This document shows positions 12,385 through 20,972 of a stretch of 64,000 nt of DNA, piece by piece (position 1 is the first letter of the stretch; each line of letters starts with the position of its first letter). The notes beneath the pieces were generated by a model. It was given only the letters and a program-made list of their open reading frames with translations. It had not been told where the DNA came from and made no database searches. The position numbers and the translations under genes were made by a program. This stretch comes from Streptomyces sp. NBC_01275 (GTDB taxonomy: Bacteria; Actinomycetota; Actinomycetes; Streptomycetales; Streptomycetaceae): contig NZ_JAPEOZ010000001.1 of NCBI RefSeq assembly GCF_026340655.1, positions 7,068,001 through 7,132,000 on the forward strand, given 5' to 3'.

Positions 12385-12538
12385 CGCGAGGGGCGGCAGG
12401 AGTTGCGCGTGAGCGTATGTCAGTTCCCCGCCGTCCTACGCAGGGCGCGTCAAATCCAGGCCTCTGTGGAGGCGACACGAACGGGTGAAGCAGTGGGCAC
12501 ACGTGTCCGCTGTCGTCTCCACCGGTAACCTCACACCC

Positions 12539-15268
12539 ATGGCCTCACGTCCCTCCGCAGCCAAGAAGCAGCCCGCCAAGAAGGCGGCCGCTCCCTCGAA
12601 GGCTCCGGCGAAGAAGGCCGCCGCCGCGAAAAAGGCTCCGGCGAAGAAAGCGCCCGCCCGGAAAGCCGCGGCGAAGAAGGCGGCGCCGGCGCCCAAGCCG
12701 GCGCCGAACCCGACCGGAGGCATCTACCGGCTCGTGCGCGCCCTCTGGCTCGGCCTGGCGCACGCCGTCGGCGCCGTGTTCCGCGGGATAGGGAACGGCG
12801 CCAAGAACCTCGACCCGGCGCACCGCAAGGACGGCGTGGCGTTGCTGCTGTTCGGCGTCGCGCTGATCGTCGCCGCGGGCACCTGGGCCGATCTGCGCGG
12901 CCCCGTCGGCGACCTCGTCGAGATCCTGGTGACCGGCGCCTTCGGCCGGCTCGACCTGCTCGTGCCGATCCTCCTCGCGGTGATCGCCGTGCGCTTCATC
13001 CGGCACCCGGAGAAGCCCGAGGCCAACGGCCGCATCGTGATCGGTCTGTCCGCGCTCGTCATCGGCGTGCTCGGGCAGGTCCACATCGCCTGCGGCGCGC
13101 CCGCCCGCAGTGACGGCATGCAGGCGATAAGGGACGCCGGCGGCCTCATCGGCTGGGCGGCGGCGACCCCGCTGACGTACACCATGGGCGAGGTCCTCGC
13201 CGTACCGCTGCTCGTGTTGCTGACCGTGTTCGGGTTGCTGGTGGTCACGGCGACTCCGGTCAACGCCATTCCGCAGCGGCTGCGGCAGCTCGGGGTGCGG
13301 CTGGGGGTGCTGGACGACCCCGAGGCCGGCGAGTACGACGAGTTCGCGGACGACGACTCGCGCTACGACGACCAGTGGCGCGAGGCGCTGCCCGGCCGCC
13401 CGCGTCGCCGTTCGGGCGGCGATCGGGCGTACGACCCCGACGAGGCCGAGCAGGAGGCCCTCTCCAAGCGTCGGGGCCGTCCGAGGCGCTCGGCGGTGCC
13501 GCAGCCCGCCATGGACCGGCAGCTGGACGCCGTGGACATCGCGGCGGCCGCCGCGGCCGACCTCGACGGCGCCGTCCTGCACGGCATGCCGCCCTCGCCG
13601 ATCGTCGCCGACCTCACGCAGGGCGTGCGCGTGGGCGACCGTGAGCCGACCACGCCGACGCCCGTCCCGGCCCCCGCCGGGCGGCCCAGGCAGGAGAAGC
13701 TCAAGAGCGGGATGGTCCCCGACCTGACCAAGGCGGCCCCCGACGCGCCGCGCGATCTGCCGCCGCGCGCCGAGCAGCTCCAGCTGTCCGGCGACATCAC
13801 GTACTCCCTGCCGTCGCTCGACCTGCTCACGCGCGGGGGCCCGGGCAAGGCGCGCAGCGCGGCCAACGACGCCGTCGTCGCCTCGCTGACGAACGTCTTC
13901 ACGGAGTTCAAGGTCGACGCCGCCGTCACCGGCTTCACGCGCGGGCCGACGGTCACCCGCTACGAGGTCGAGCTGGGCCCGGCCGTGAAGGTCGAGCGGA
14001 TCACCGCGCTGACGAAGAACATCGCGTACGCCGTCGCCAGCCCGGACGTGCGGATCATCTCGCCGATCCCCGGCAAGTCCGCGGTCGGCATCGAGATCCC
14101 GAACACCGACCGGGAGATGGTCAACCTCGGCGACGTGCTGCGGCTCGCGGACGCGGCCGAGGACGACCACCCGATGCTGGTGGCTCTCGGCAAGGACGTC
14201 GAGGGCGGCTATGTGATGGCCAACCTGGCGAAGATGCCGCACATCCTCGTCGCCGGAGCCACCGGTTCCGGAAAGTCGTCGTGCATCAACTGCCTCATCA
14301 CGTCGATCATGGTCCGCGCGACCCCCGAGGACGTGCGGATGGTCCTCGTCGACCCCAAGCGCGTCGAGCTCACCGCGTACGAGGGCATTCCCCACCTGAT
14401 CACGCCGATCATCACCAACCCGAAGCGGGCCGCCGAGGCGCTCCAGTGGGTCGTGCGCGAGATGGATCTTCGGTACGACGACCTGGCGGCGTACGGGTTC
14501 CGGCACATCGACGACTTCAACGAGGCCATAAGGAACGGCAAGGTCAAGGCGCCCGCGGGCAGTGAGCGCGAGCTTCAGCCGTACCCGTATCTGCTGGTGA
14601 TCGTCGACGAGCTCGCCGACCTGATGATGGTCGCGCCGAGGGACGTCGAGGACGCCATCGTGCGCATCACGCAGCTCGCGCGCGCGGCCGGCATCCATCT
14701 GGTGCTCGCCACGCAACGGCCGTCGGTCGACGTCGTCACCGGTCTGATCAAGGCGAACGTGCCCTCGCGGCTCGCGTTCGCCACCTCCTCGCTCGCCGAC
14801 TCGCGGGTCATCCTCGACCAGCCGGGCGCCGAGAAGCTGATCGGCAAGGGCGACGGACTGTTCCTGCCGATGGGCCAGAACAAGCCCACCCGTATGCAGG
14901 GCGCCTTCGTGACCGAGGACGAGGTCGCGATCGTCGTCCAGCACTGCAAGGACCAGATGGCGCCGGTCTTCCGGGACGACGTCACCGTGGGGACCAAGCA
15001 GAAGAAGGAGATCGACGAGGACATCGGCGACGACCTCGACCTGTTGTGCCAGGCGGCCGAGCTGGTCGTCTCCACGCAGTTCGGATCGACCTCGATGCTC
15101 CAGCGCAAGCTGCGGGTCGGCTTCGCCAAGGCCGGGCGGCTGATGGACCTCATGGAGTCCCGGGGTGTCGTCGGACCGAGCGAGGGCTCCAAGGCGCGCG
15201 ACGTCCTCGTCAAACCCGACGAGCTGGACGGCGTGCTCGCGGTGATTCGTGGGGAGTCGGCGGAGTAG
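12539..15268 (+). CDS. ftsK: DNA translocase FtsK
   Basis: This 909-residue membrane-anchored DNA pump clears chromosomal DNA from closing septa, including sporulation septa. An N-terminal Lys/Ala-rich region (PAKKAAA, KAPAKKA repeats, about 1-55) precedes about four membrane helices (about 95-245). A low-complexity linker follows, then the motor: Walker A GATGSGKSS near residue 571, Walker B-type LVIVDELADLMM, and ATQRPSVDVVTGLIK. The C-terminal winged-helix gamma domain (QFGSTSMLQRKLRVGFAKAGRLMD) reads orienting DNA motifs. ATG 12539 is used; 18 upstream in-frame residues look non-coding. Its place between osaB and the RodZ-like gene is the conserved actinomycete order. Confidence 0.95.
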   Translation: MASRPSAAKKQPAKKAAAPSKAPAKKAAAAKKAPAKKAPARKAAAKKAAPAPKPAPNPTGGIYRLVRALWLGLAHAVGAVFRGIGNGAKNLDPAHRKDGVALLLFGVALIVAAGTWADLRGPVGDLVEILVTGAFGRLDLLVPILLAVIAVRFIRHPEKPEANGRIVIGLSALVIGVLGQVHIACGAPARSDGMQAIRDAGGLIGWAAATPLTYTMGEVLAVPLLVLLTVFGLLVVTATPVNAIPQRLRQLGVRLGVLDDPEAGEYDEFADDDSRYDDQWREALPGRPRRRSGGDRAYDPDEAEQEALSKRRGRPRRSAVPQPAMDRQLDAVDIAAAAAADLDGAVLHGMPPSPIVADLTQGVRVGDREPTTPTPVPAPAGRPRQEKLKSGMVPDLTKAAPDAPRDLPPRAEQLQLSGDITYSLPSLDLLTRGGPGKARSAANDAVVASLTNVFTEFKVDAAVTGFTRGPTVTRYEVELGPAVKVERITALTKNIAYAVASPDVRIISPIPGKSAVGIEIPNTDREMVNLGDVLRLADAAEDDHPMLVALGKDVEGGYVMANLAKMPHILVAGATGSGKSSCINCLITSIMVRATPEDVRMVLVDPKRVELTAYEGIPHLITPIITNPKRAAEALQWVVREMDLRYDDLAAYGFRHIDDFNEAIRNGKVKAPAGSERELQPYPYLLVIVDELADLMMVAPRDVEDAIVRITQLARAAGIHLVLATQRPSVDVVTGLIKANVPSRLAFATSSLADSRVILDQPGAEKLIGKGDGLFLPMGQNKPTRMQGAFVTEDEVAIVVQHCKDQMAPVFRDDVTVGTKQKKEIDEDIGDDLDLLCQAAELVVSTQFGSTSMLQRKLRVGFAKAGRLMDLMESRGVVGPSEGSKARDVLVKPDELDGVLAVIRGESAE

Positions 15269-15523
15269 GCGCGCTGGTGAGGAGACGGACGAGCGTGACT
15301 CACCCGTTAGAAAACGCAGGGCAACCGTTTCCCTTTGGCGTACGTCCAGTTGAGCGAGAGGACAGGTACGGCTTTCAACAGGGAAGCCGTACGTGGCCCG
15401 TCATCGGCGTGTCCGGCCATTCCGATGGCGTACAAAGTCCCACCGCCCGGTTGCCCCTCCCTTTGGCACCCCCCCTAGACTGAACTTCCAGCACAGGTGG
15501 CTACACGCTCGAAAGGCGCCCCC

Positions 15524-16360
15524 GTGTCCATCGGCAACTCCCCTGAAGACGAGCGTCCCTTCGAAGACCCGTCCGAGGAAGCCAACATCTCCATCGGTCG
15601 TGCCCTGCAGCAGGCGCGCATCGCCGCAGGGCTGACCGTCGACGACGTCAGTACCGCCACCCGGGTCCGCATCGCCATCGTCCACGCCATCGAGTCGGAC
15701 GACTTCGCCCCCTGCGGCGGAGACGTCTACGCGCGCGGGCACATCCGGACCCTGGCCCGAGCCGTGCACCTCGATCCCGCCCCGCTGATGGAGCAGTACG
15801 ACGCCGCCCACGGCGGCCGTCCGGCGCCCACCCCCGCCGCGCCCCTTTTCGAGGCGGAACGCATCCGCCCCGAGCGGCGCGGGCCGAACTGGACCGCGGC
15901 CATGGTCGCGGCGATCGTCGCCGTGGTCGGCTTCGTCGGCTTCACCGCCTTCAAGGGCGACGGCGGCGGGTCGAAGGAGCAGGTCGCCGAGGGCTCCACG
16001 CCGGCGACCAGCCCGACCGCCTCGCCCACGCCGAAGACCGACAAGACCGTCGACGAGAAGCCCGAACCCTCCGACAGCGCCATCGCGGCGGCTCCCCAGG
16101 ACAAGGTGACCGTCCAGGTCAGCGCCACCGACGGCCGCAGTTGGATCTCCGCCAAGGACCACAACGGCCGACTGCTGTTCGACGGCCTGCTCAAGCAGGG
16201 CGACTCCCAGACCTTCCAGGACAGCGAGAAGATCAACCTCGTCCTCGGCGACGCCGGCGCGATCGATCTGTTCGTCAACGGCAAGAAGATCGAGGACGAC
16301 TTCCAGCCGGGCGCGGTGGAGCGCCTGACGTACACGAAGGGCGACCCGCAGGTCGGCTGA
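15524..16360 (+). CDS. RodZ-like HTH membrane protein
   Basis: The 278-residue protein has a cytoplasmic Xre-type helix-turn-helix (IGRALQQARIAAGLTVDDVSTAT, about 25-90), one membrane span (MVAAIVAVVGFVGFTAF, about 125-143), a Thr/Pro/Ser-rich linker, and a C-terminal DUF4115-type beta domain (VTVQVSATDGRSWISAKD to the end). This is the layout of bacterial RodZ, which links MreB to the cell wall. In streptomycetes a role in spore-wall or septum morphogenesis is plausible but not shown here. GTG 15524 (M-S-I-G-N-S) is preferred over GTG 15497 because family members, as I recall them, start with this sequence. Confidence 0.82.
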   Translation: MSIGNSPEDERPFEDPSEEANISIGRALQQARIAAGLTVDDVSTATRVRIAIVHAIESDDFAPCGGDVYARGHIRTLARAVHLDPAPLMEQYDAAHGGRPAPTPAAPLFEAERIRPERRGPNWTAAMVAAIVAVVGFVGFTAFKGDGGGSKEQVAEGSTPATSPTASPTPKTDKTVDEKPEPSDSAIAAAPQDKVTVQVSATDGRSWISAKDHNGRLLFDGLLKQGDSQTFQDSEKINLVLGDAGAIDLFVNGKKIEDDFQPGAVERLTYTKGDPQVG

Positions 16361-16408
16361 GTGGACGTCCGAGCGGGCGTCCGAGCGGGCGTCCGAGCGG
16401 GCGTCGTC
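16361..16408. repeat. 12-bp tandem array after the RodZ-like gene
   Basis: About four consecutive copies of a 12-bp unit (CGTCCGAGCGGG) start at the stop codon of the upstream gene and end near 16408. There is no plausible coding role. The rimO start lies 79 bp further on. Confidence 0.85.
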
Positions 16409-16486
16409 AGGCGCGGACGGGGGTTGGCGAAGATCGCCAGCCCCCGTCGACGTGGGCTGTCGGTGAGACAAAGTAGTCTTGAGCCC

Positions 16487-17956
16487 ATGCCTGAACGCCG
16501 TACCGTCGCACTCGTCACTCTTGGCTGCGCCCGTAACGAGGTGGACTCGGAGGAGCTCGCAGGCCGTTTGGAGGCGGACGGCTGGCAGCTCGTGGAGGAC
16601 GCCGAGGAAGCCGACGTCGCCGTCGTCAACACCTGTGGCTTCGTCGAGGCCGCCAAGAAGGACTCCGTCGACGCCCTCCTGGAGGCCAACGACCTCAAGG
16701 GGCACGGCAGAACCCAGGCCGTCGTGGCGGTGGGCTGCATGGCCGAGCGGTACGGCAAGGAACTCGCCGAAGCCCTTCCCGAAGCCGACGGCGTCCTCGG
16801 CTTCGACGACTACGCCGACATCTCCGACCGCCTCCAGACCATCCTGAACGGCGGGATCCACGCCTCCCACACCCCGCGCGACCGCCGCAAGCTGCTGCCG
16901 ATCAGCCCGGCGCAGCGGCAGGAGTCGGCCGCCGAGGTCGCGCTGCCCGGACACGGCCCGGTGGACCTTCCGGACGGCCTCGCGCCCGCCTCGGGCCCCC
17001 GTGCGCCCCTGCGTCGCCGCCTCGACGGCGCCCCGGTCGCCTCCGTCAAGCTCGCCTCGGGCTGCGACCGGCGCTGCACCTTCTGCGCCATCCCGTCCTT
17101 CCGAGGCTCCTTCATCTCGCGCCGACCGAGCGATGTGCTGAACGAGACGCGGTGGCTGGCCGAGCAGGGCGTCAAGGAGATCATGCTGGTCTCCGAGAAC
17201 AACACCTCCTACGGCAAGGACCTGGGCGACATCCGCCTCCTGGAGTCCCTGCTCCCGGAACTGGCCGACGTCGACGGGCTCGAACGGGTGCGCGTCAGCT
17301 ACCTCCAGCCGGCCGAGATGCGGCCCGGGCTCATCGACGTGCTGACCTCGACGCCGAAGATCGCCCCCTACTTCGACCTGTCCTTCCAGCACTCCGCGCC
17401 CGGCGTGCTGCGCGCGATGCGCCGCTTCGGCGACACCGACCGCTTCCTGGAGCTGCTCGACACCATCCGGAGCAAGGCGCCCCAAGCCGGCGTCCGCTCC
17501 AACTTCATCGTCGGCTTCCCCGGCGAGTCCGAGTCCGACCTGGCTGAGCTGGAGCGCTTCCTCGAGGGCGCGCGGCTCGACGCCATCGGCGTCTTCGGGT
17601 ACTCCGACGAGGAGGGCACCGAGGCCGCGACGTACGAGAACAAGCTCGACGAGGACGTCGTCGCCGAGCGGCTCGCGCGGGTCTCCCGGCTCGCCGAGGA
17701 GCTCGTCTCCCAGCGGGCCGAGGAGCGGCTGGGCGAGACCGTGCACGTGCTGGTGGAGTCCGTGGACGACGAGGGCGTGTACGGCCGCGGGGCGCACCAG
17801 GCGCCGGAGACCGACGGCCAGGTGCTGCTCACGTCGGGCGCATCCCTGAGCGTCGGTCGTATGGTCGAGGCGAAGGTGGTCGGCACCGAGGGCGTCGACC
17901 TCGTCGCCGAGCCTCTGCCGGGCTCGTTCGGGTGTAGTGAGGAGGCGGGCAGATGA
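16487..17956 (+). CDS. rimO: ribosomal protein uS12 methylthiotransferase RimO
   Basis: This 489-residue radical-SAM enzyme adds a methylthio group to an aspartate of ribosomal protein S12. The N-terminal UPF0004 domain carries three cluster cysteines ([28 protein letters not shown]). The radical-SAM core holds CxxxCxxC in [12 protein letters not shown]-terminal TRAM-like domain follows (VHVLVES through VGTEGVDLV). ATG 16487 is supported by homology of [14 protein letters not shown]. Its stop overlaps the pgsA start by 4 bp (ATGA), implying co-translation. It is told from MiaB, also in this window, by the C-terminal part and by its location next to pgsA. Confidence 0.94.
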   Translation: MPERRTVALVTLGCARNEVDSEELAGRLEADGWQLVEDAEEADVAVVNTCGFVEAAKKDSVDALLEANDLKGHGRTQAVVAVGCMAERYGKELAEALPEADGVLGFDDYADISDRLQTILNGGIHASHTPRDRRKLLPISPAQRQESAAEVALPGHGPVDLPDGLAPASGPRAPLRRRLDGAPVASVKLASGCDRRCTFCAIPSFRGSFISRRPSDVLNETRWLAEQGVKEIMLVSENNTSYGKDLGDIRLLESLLPELADVDGLERVRVSYLQPAEMRPGLIDVLTSTPKIAPYFDLSFQHSAPGVLRAMRRFGDTDRFLELLDTIRSKAPQAGVRSNFIVGFPGESESDLAELERFLEGARLDAIGVFGYSDEEGTEAATYENKLDEDVVAERLARVSRLAEELVSQRAEERLGETVHVLVESVDDEGVYGRGAHQAPETDGQVLLTSGASLSVGRMVEAKVVGTEGVDLVAEPLPGSFGCSEEAGR

Positions 17957-18675
17957 CGGGTGTTCCGGCATCGGCCGCGGGCGGCTCCCCGCAGGCGAAG
18001 GAAGCGGCGGCGAGCATGTCGGCCGCCGACCTCGACGACGCCGGCAGGTCCCCGCGTGGCGGGAAGCTGGCGGCCGCCGCCGTCAACCAGGCCAGCGTCT
18101 GGAACATCGCCAATCTGCTGACGATGCTCCGGCTGATCCTGGTGCCCGGCTTCGTCGCGCTGATGCTGGCCGACGGCGGCTACGACCCGGCGTGGCGCTC
18201 GCTCGCCTGGGCCGCCTTCGCCGTCGCCATGATCACCGATCTGTTCGACGGGCATCTGGCCCGGACGTACGACCTCGTCACCGACTTCGGGAAGATCGCC
18301 GACCCCATCGCCGACAAGGCGATCATGGGAGCGGCGCTGATCTGCCTCTCCGCGCTCGGCGACCTGCCGTGGTGGGTGACGATCGTGATCCTCGGCCGGG
18401 AGCTCGGGATCACCCTGATGCGTTTCCTGGTCATCCGGTACGGCGTCATTCCCGCGTCGCGCGGCGGCAAGCTCAAGACGCTCACCCAGGGTGTGGCCGT
18501 CGGGATGTACGTCCTGGCGCTCACGGGGTGGCTGGCCACCCTGAGGTTCTGGGTGATGGCCGCGGCGGTCGTCCTGACCGTGGTGACCGGGCTCGACTAT
18601 GTGAGACAGGCCATTGTGCTGCGTCGGCAGGGGATCGCCGAGCGCGAGGCCGCTTCGCAGGAGACACGGGCGTGA
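17953..18675 (+). CDS. pgsA: CDP-diacylglycerol-glycerol-3-phosphate 3-phosphatidyltransferase
   Basis: This 240-residue integral membrane enzyme of the CDP-alcohol phosphotransferase family forms phosphatidylglycerol phosphate, the precursor of phosphatidylglycerol and cardiolipin. The signature D-G-x2-A-R-x8-G-x3-D-x3-D is complete in [20 protein letters not shown] followed by ADPIAD. About six hydrophobic segments follow a 40-residue polar N-terminus. It overlaps rimO upstream (ATGA) and cinA downstream (GTGA), so the three are translationally coupled. Actinomycetes have several such paralogues; this position next to cinA-clgR corresponds to mycobacterial pgsA3. Confidence 0.9.
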   Translation: MTGVPASAAGGSPQAKEAAASMSAADLDDAGRSPRGGKLAAAAVNQASVWNIANLLTMLRLILVPGFVALMLADGGYDPAWRSLAWAAFAVAMITDLFDGHLARTYDLVTDFGKIADPIADKAIMGAALICLSALGDLPWWVTIVILGRELGITLMRFLVIRYGVIPASRGGKLKTLTQGVAVGMYVLALTGWLATLRFWVMAAAVVLTVVTGLDYVRQAIVLRRQGIAEREAASQETRA

Positions 18676-19217
18676 ATTCCCCGGCCGCCGACGTGGTGCG
18701 ACTACTCACGGTGAAGGGCGAGACGCTCGCTGTGGCCGAGTCGCTGACCGGCGGCCTGGCCGCGGCGGAGATCACATCGGTCCCCGGGGCGTCCAAGGTC
18801 TTCCGGGGCTCGGTCACCGCCTACGCCACCGGGCTCAAGCACGAGCTGCTCGGCGTCGACGCCGGCCTGCTGGCCGCGCGCGGGGCCGTGGACGCGCAGG
18901 TCGCGGCCCAGATGGCGGCGGGAGTACGCAAGACGCTGGGCGCCGACTGGGGCGTCGCGACCACCGGCGTCGCCGGCCCCGACACCCAGGACGGGCACCC
19001 CGTCGGGACGGTCTTCGTGGCCGTCGACGGGCCGTTCGGGCCGGATTCCGGTTCCGCCGGCGGCGGAAAAGTGGAGGCCCTGCGGTTGAACGGCGACCGT
19101 GCGGAAATTCGTAGAGAGAGTGTACGGAGCGTACTCGCACTGCTCCTGAAGGAGCTTGCGGGCGAACAGACCGGGAATGAGCGGGCACAGGATACGGAAC
19201 AGAACGGGGGGTTTTGA
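18672..19217 (+). CDS. cinA: CinA-family nicotinamide-nucleotide amidohydrolase (PncC domain only)
   Basis: The 181-residue protein corresponds to the C-terminal CinA/PncC domain alone, which deamidates nicotinamide mononucleotide in pyridine-nucleotide salvage. Signature stretches are TLAVAESLTGGLAAAEIT, VFRGSVTAYATGLK and GVATTGVAGPD, with the catalytic serine expected in AESLTGG. The N-terminal molybdopterin-binding domain of two-domain CinA is absent, the common short form in actinomycetes. The GTG start overlaps the pgsA stop (GTGA). The last about 25 residues are polar and probably disordered. Confidence 0.9.
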   Translation: MNSPAADVVRLLTVKGETLAVAESLTGGLAAAEITSVPGASKVFRGSVTAYATGLKHELLGVDAGLLAARGAVDAQVAAQMAAGVRKTLGADWGVATTGVAGPDTQDGHPVGTVFVAVDGPFGPDSGSAGGGKVEALRLNGDRAEIRRESVRSVLALLLKELAGEQTGNERAQDTEQNGGF

Positions 19218-19326
19218 TGTTTGCAGCCCTGAGTGAACACGACATCGCTCCCCGCACGGCCGCAGCGCAAGGCGGTACGGTGGGGCGTGAAGGATGCGGC
19301 TACGCGGTCCGAGGAGGGAGCCACCG

Positions 19327-19707
19327 ATGATTCTGCTCCGTCGCCTGCTGGGTGACGTGCTGCGTCGGCAGCGCCAGCGCCAGGGCCGTACTCTGCGCGA
19401 AGTCTCCTCGTCCGCCCGAGTCTCACTCGGCTATCTCTCCGAGGTGGAGCGGGGGCAGAAGGAGGCATCCTCCGAGCTGCTCTCCGCCATCTGCGACGCG
19501 CTGGACGTACGGATGTCCGAGCTCATGCGGGAAGTGAGCGACGAGCTCGCTCTCGCCGAGCTGGCCCAGTCTGCTGCGGCCACCCCCAGCCAGCCTGTGC
19601 CCACATCGGTGCGTCCGATGCTGGGTTCCGTGTCGGTGACCGGTGTGCCACCGGAGCGGGTGACCATCAAGGCGCCCGCCGAGGCGGTGGACGTGGTCGC
19701 CGCATAG
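19327..19707 (+). CDS. clgR: Xre-family transcriptional activator ClgR
   Basis: The 126-residue regulator has an N-terminal helix-turn-helix ([20 protein letters not shown] through [14 protein letters not shown], about 18-75) and a flexible tail ending in Val-Val-Ala-Ala. In Streptomyces and relatives ClgR activates clpP1P2, clpC and lon and is itself degraded by ClpP through a C-terminal Ala-Ala; the terminal AA seen here fits that regulation. ATG 19327 follows a good GAGGAGG ribosome-binding site at about 19311. Synteny with pgsA and cinA matches mycobacterial clgR. It has its own upstream gap of 109 bp after cinA. Confidence 0.9.
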   Translation: MILLRRLLGDVLRRQRQRQGRTLREVSSSARVSLGYLSEVERGQKEASSELLSAICDALDVRMSELMREVSDELALAELAQSAAATPSQPVPTSVRPMLGSVSVTGVPPERVTIKAPAEAVDVVAA

Positions 19708-19897
19708 GGCATGTGCCTGGGCGCGTGAGTCGACGCGTCATTGTGTGAGGCCCCGGCTGGGGCTTCTCCGGGGAGACCCGGGGAGGCGGCGGTCGGGGTT
19801 TTTCGCGTCCGTTCGGTCTTTCCGTGTGCGTTTGCCGGTGTCGGGTGCTGAGGTCATCGTGGAGGGGCAGCACGAGAGCCGAACACCGGAGGTACGG

Positions 19898-20368
19898 ATG
19901 CCCGTCGTGAAGAGTCCGCTCTCGGACTCCGACCTGAAGACCGTCTCCGAGGCGTTGCAGGGCGCGCTCGTCGACCTGGTCGACCTGTCGCTCGTCTCCA
20001 AACAGGTCCACTGGAACGTCGTAGGGCCCCGATTCCGGTCCGTCCACCTCCAGCTCGACGAGGTCGTGGACGTCGCCCGCACCCACTCCGACACCGTGGC
20101 GGAGCGCGCCTCGGCGCTGGGCGTCTCACCGGACGGGCGGGCGGCCACGGTGGCGGCCGGCAGCGGGATCGCCGCGGTGAGCGACGGGTGGGTCAAGGAC
20201 TCCGACGCGGTGGGGACGCTGGTGGCGGCGCTGGGCGCGGTGATCACCCGGATGCGGGAACGCGTGTCGGCCACGGGGGAGGCGGATCCGGTCAGCCAGG
20301 ACATCTTCATCGGCATCACCGCGGATCTGGAGAAGCATCACTGGATGTTCCAGGCGGAGAACGTGTGA
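19898..20368 (+). CDS. dpsB: Dps-family ferritin-like DNA-binding protein DpsB
   Basis: The 156-residue four-helix-bundle protein stores iron and protects DNA under starvation or oxidative stress. Dps ferroxidase residues are present: His in SKQVHWNVVG, Asp/Glu in HLQLDEVVD, and the later helix with EKHHWMFQAE. The tails are short, with only a few residues before the first helix. ATG 19898 has the ribosome-binding site GGAGG nine bases upstream. Streptomycetes encode several Dps proteins; synteny beside clgR points to DpsB (SCO5756 type). Directly after the stop come three copies of the 8-bp unit TGGCGGAG. Confidence 0.9.
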   Translation: MPVVKSPLSDSDLKTVSEALQGALVDLVDLSLVSKQVHWNVVGPRFRSVHLQLDEVVDVARTHSDTVAERASALGVSPDGRAATVAAGSGIAAVSDGWVKDSDAVGTLVAALGAVITRMRERVSATGEADPVSQDIFIGITADLEKHHWMFQAENV

Positions 20369-20383
20369 CGCGTCTGACACCTG

Positions 20384-20411
20384 TGGCGGAGTGGCGGAGT
20401 GGCGGAGTGGC
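20384..20411. repeat. 8-bp tandem repeat after dpsB
   Basis: Three perfect copies of TGGCGGAG plus a partial fourth begin 16 bp after the dpsB stop. Confidence 0.85.
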
Positions 20412-20453
20412 GTCGAGTCGGCGTGAGGTTGGCGTGGGGTTGGAGGTGAGGCT

Positions 20454-20690
20454 GTGGCGGGGCGAATAGTTCGCCGGGGGGCTGTTCTGGGGCTCGGCGC
20501 CCTGTGGTGGTGGGCTGCCGTACGGCTTGCCGTGGCACCAGGCGCCGGGGCGCTGGAAGGAGCGGTCGCCGCCGGGGGGTGGGGCCTGAGCCTGCTGCCC
20601 GTGCACTGTGTGTCCAAGGCGCGGGCTGTGGGGGCGGTTGCGGCGGGGCGGTGGAAGGGGGCTTGGAGGGCGGGTGAGGGGGGCGGGTGA
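20454..20690 (+). CDS. small hypothetical membrane protein
   Basis: A 78-codon frame starting with GTG encodes a basic N-terminus, two hydrophobic stretches (VLGLGALWWWAAVRLAVAP and EGAVAAGGWGLSLLPVHC) and a basic tail. The hydrophobic pattern and a positive-inside start look protein-like, though the region is low in complexity and the tail runs into G-rich repeats. No function can be assigned. The Tn3-family element inserts about 160 bp downstream. Confidence 0.45.
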   Translation: MAGRIVRRGAVLGLGALWWWAAVRLAVAPGAGALEGAVAAGGWGLSLLPVHCVSKARAVGAVAAGRWKGAWRAGEGGG

Positions 20691-20848
20691 GGGGGGCGAC
20701 TGGGGGTGCGGGTGACTGAGGGCGGTCGTTGAGCGGTCGTTGAGCGGTGGCTGGAGGGGGTGTCTGAGGGCGTGTCTGAGGCGGGTGGTTGAGGGCTGGC
20801 TAGGGGGGCGTTGAGGGTGAGACTGAGGGGATGGGGATGGGGGTGGGG
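20691..20848. repeat. G/T-rich low-complexity tract upstream of the transposon
   Basis: Imperfect repetition of GGTGAGGGGG, GGTTGAGCGGTC and TGTCTGAGGGCG-like units on the plus strand, with very few C. A matching tract resumes at about 26880-26990 beyond the transposon, so the element landed inside or at the edge of one such tract. Confidence 0.7.
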
Positions 20849-20853
20849 GTTTT
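20849..20853. repeat. left target-site duplication GTTTT
   Basis: The five bases GTTTT immediately outside the left inverted repeat match those outside the right end (26816-26820). Confidence 0.9.
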
Positions 20854-20899
20854 GGGGTGCCGGTAAGAACGCTGTCACCAGCCGCAAACGGCAGTGATC
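20854..20899 (+). repeat. left terminal inverted repeat of the Tn3-family element
   Basis: A 46-bp repeat starting GGGGTGCCGG and ending GTGATC. It is the reverse complement of 26770-26815 except at position 20893 (A instead of G). Confidence 0.95.
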
Positions 20900-20972
20900 T
20901 TGCGGGGCGTCACCCGTGTGGGTGAGTCCGGGGCTGTACGGCTGCGGTGGGTGAAGCTCTGCGAGGACGATT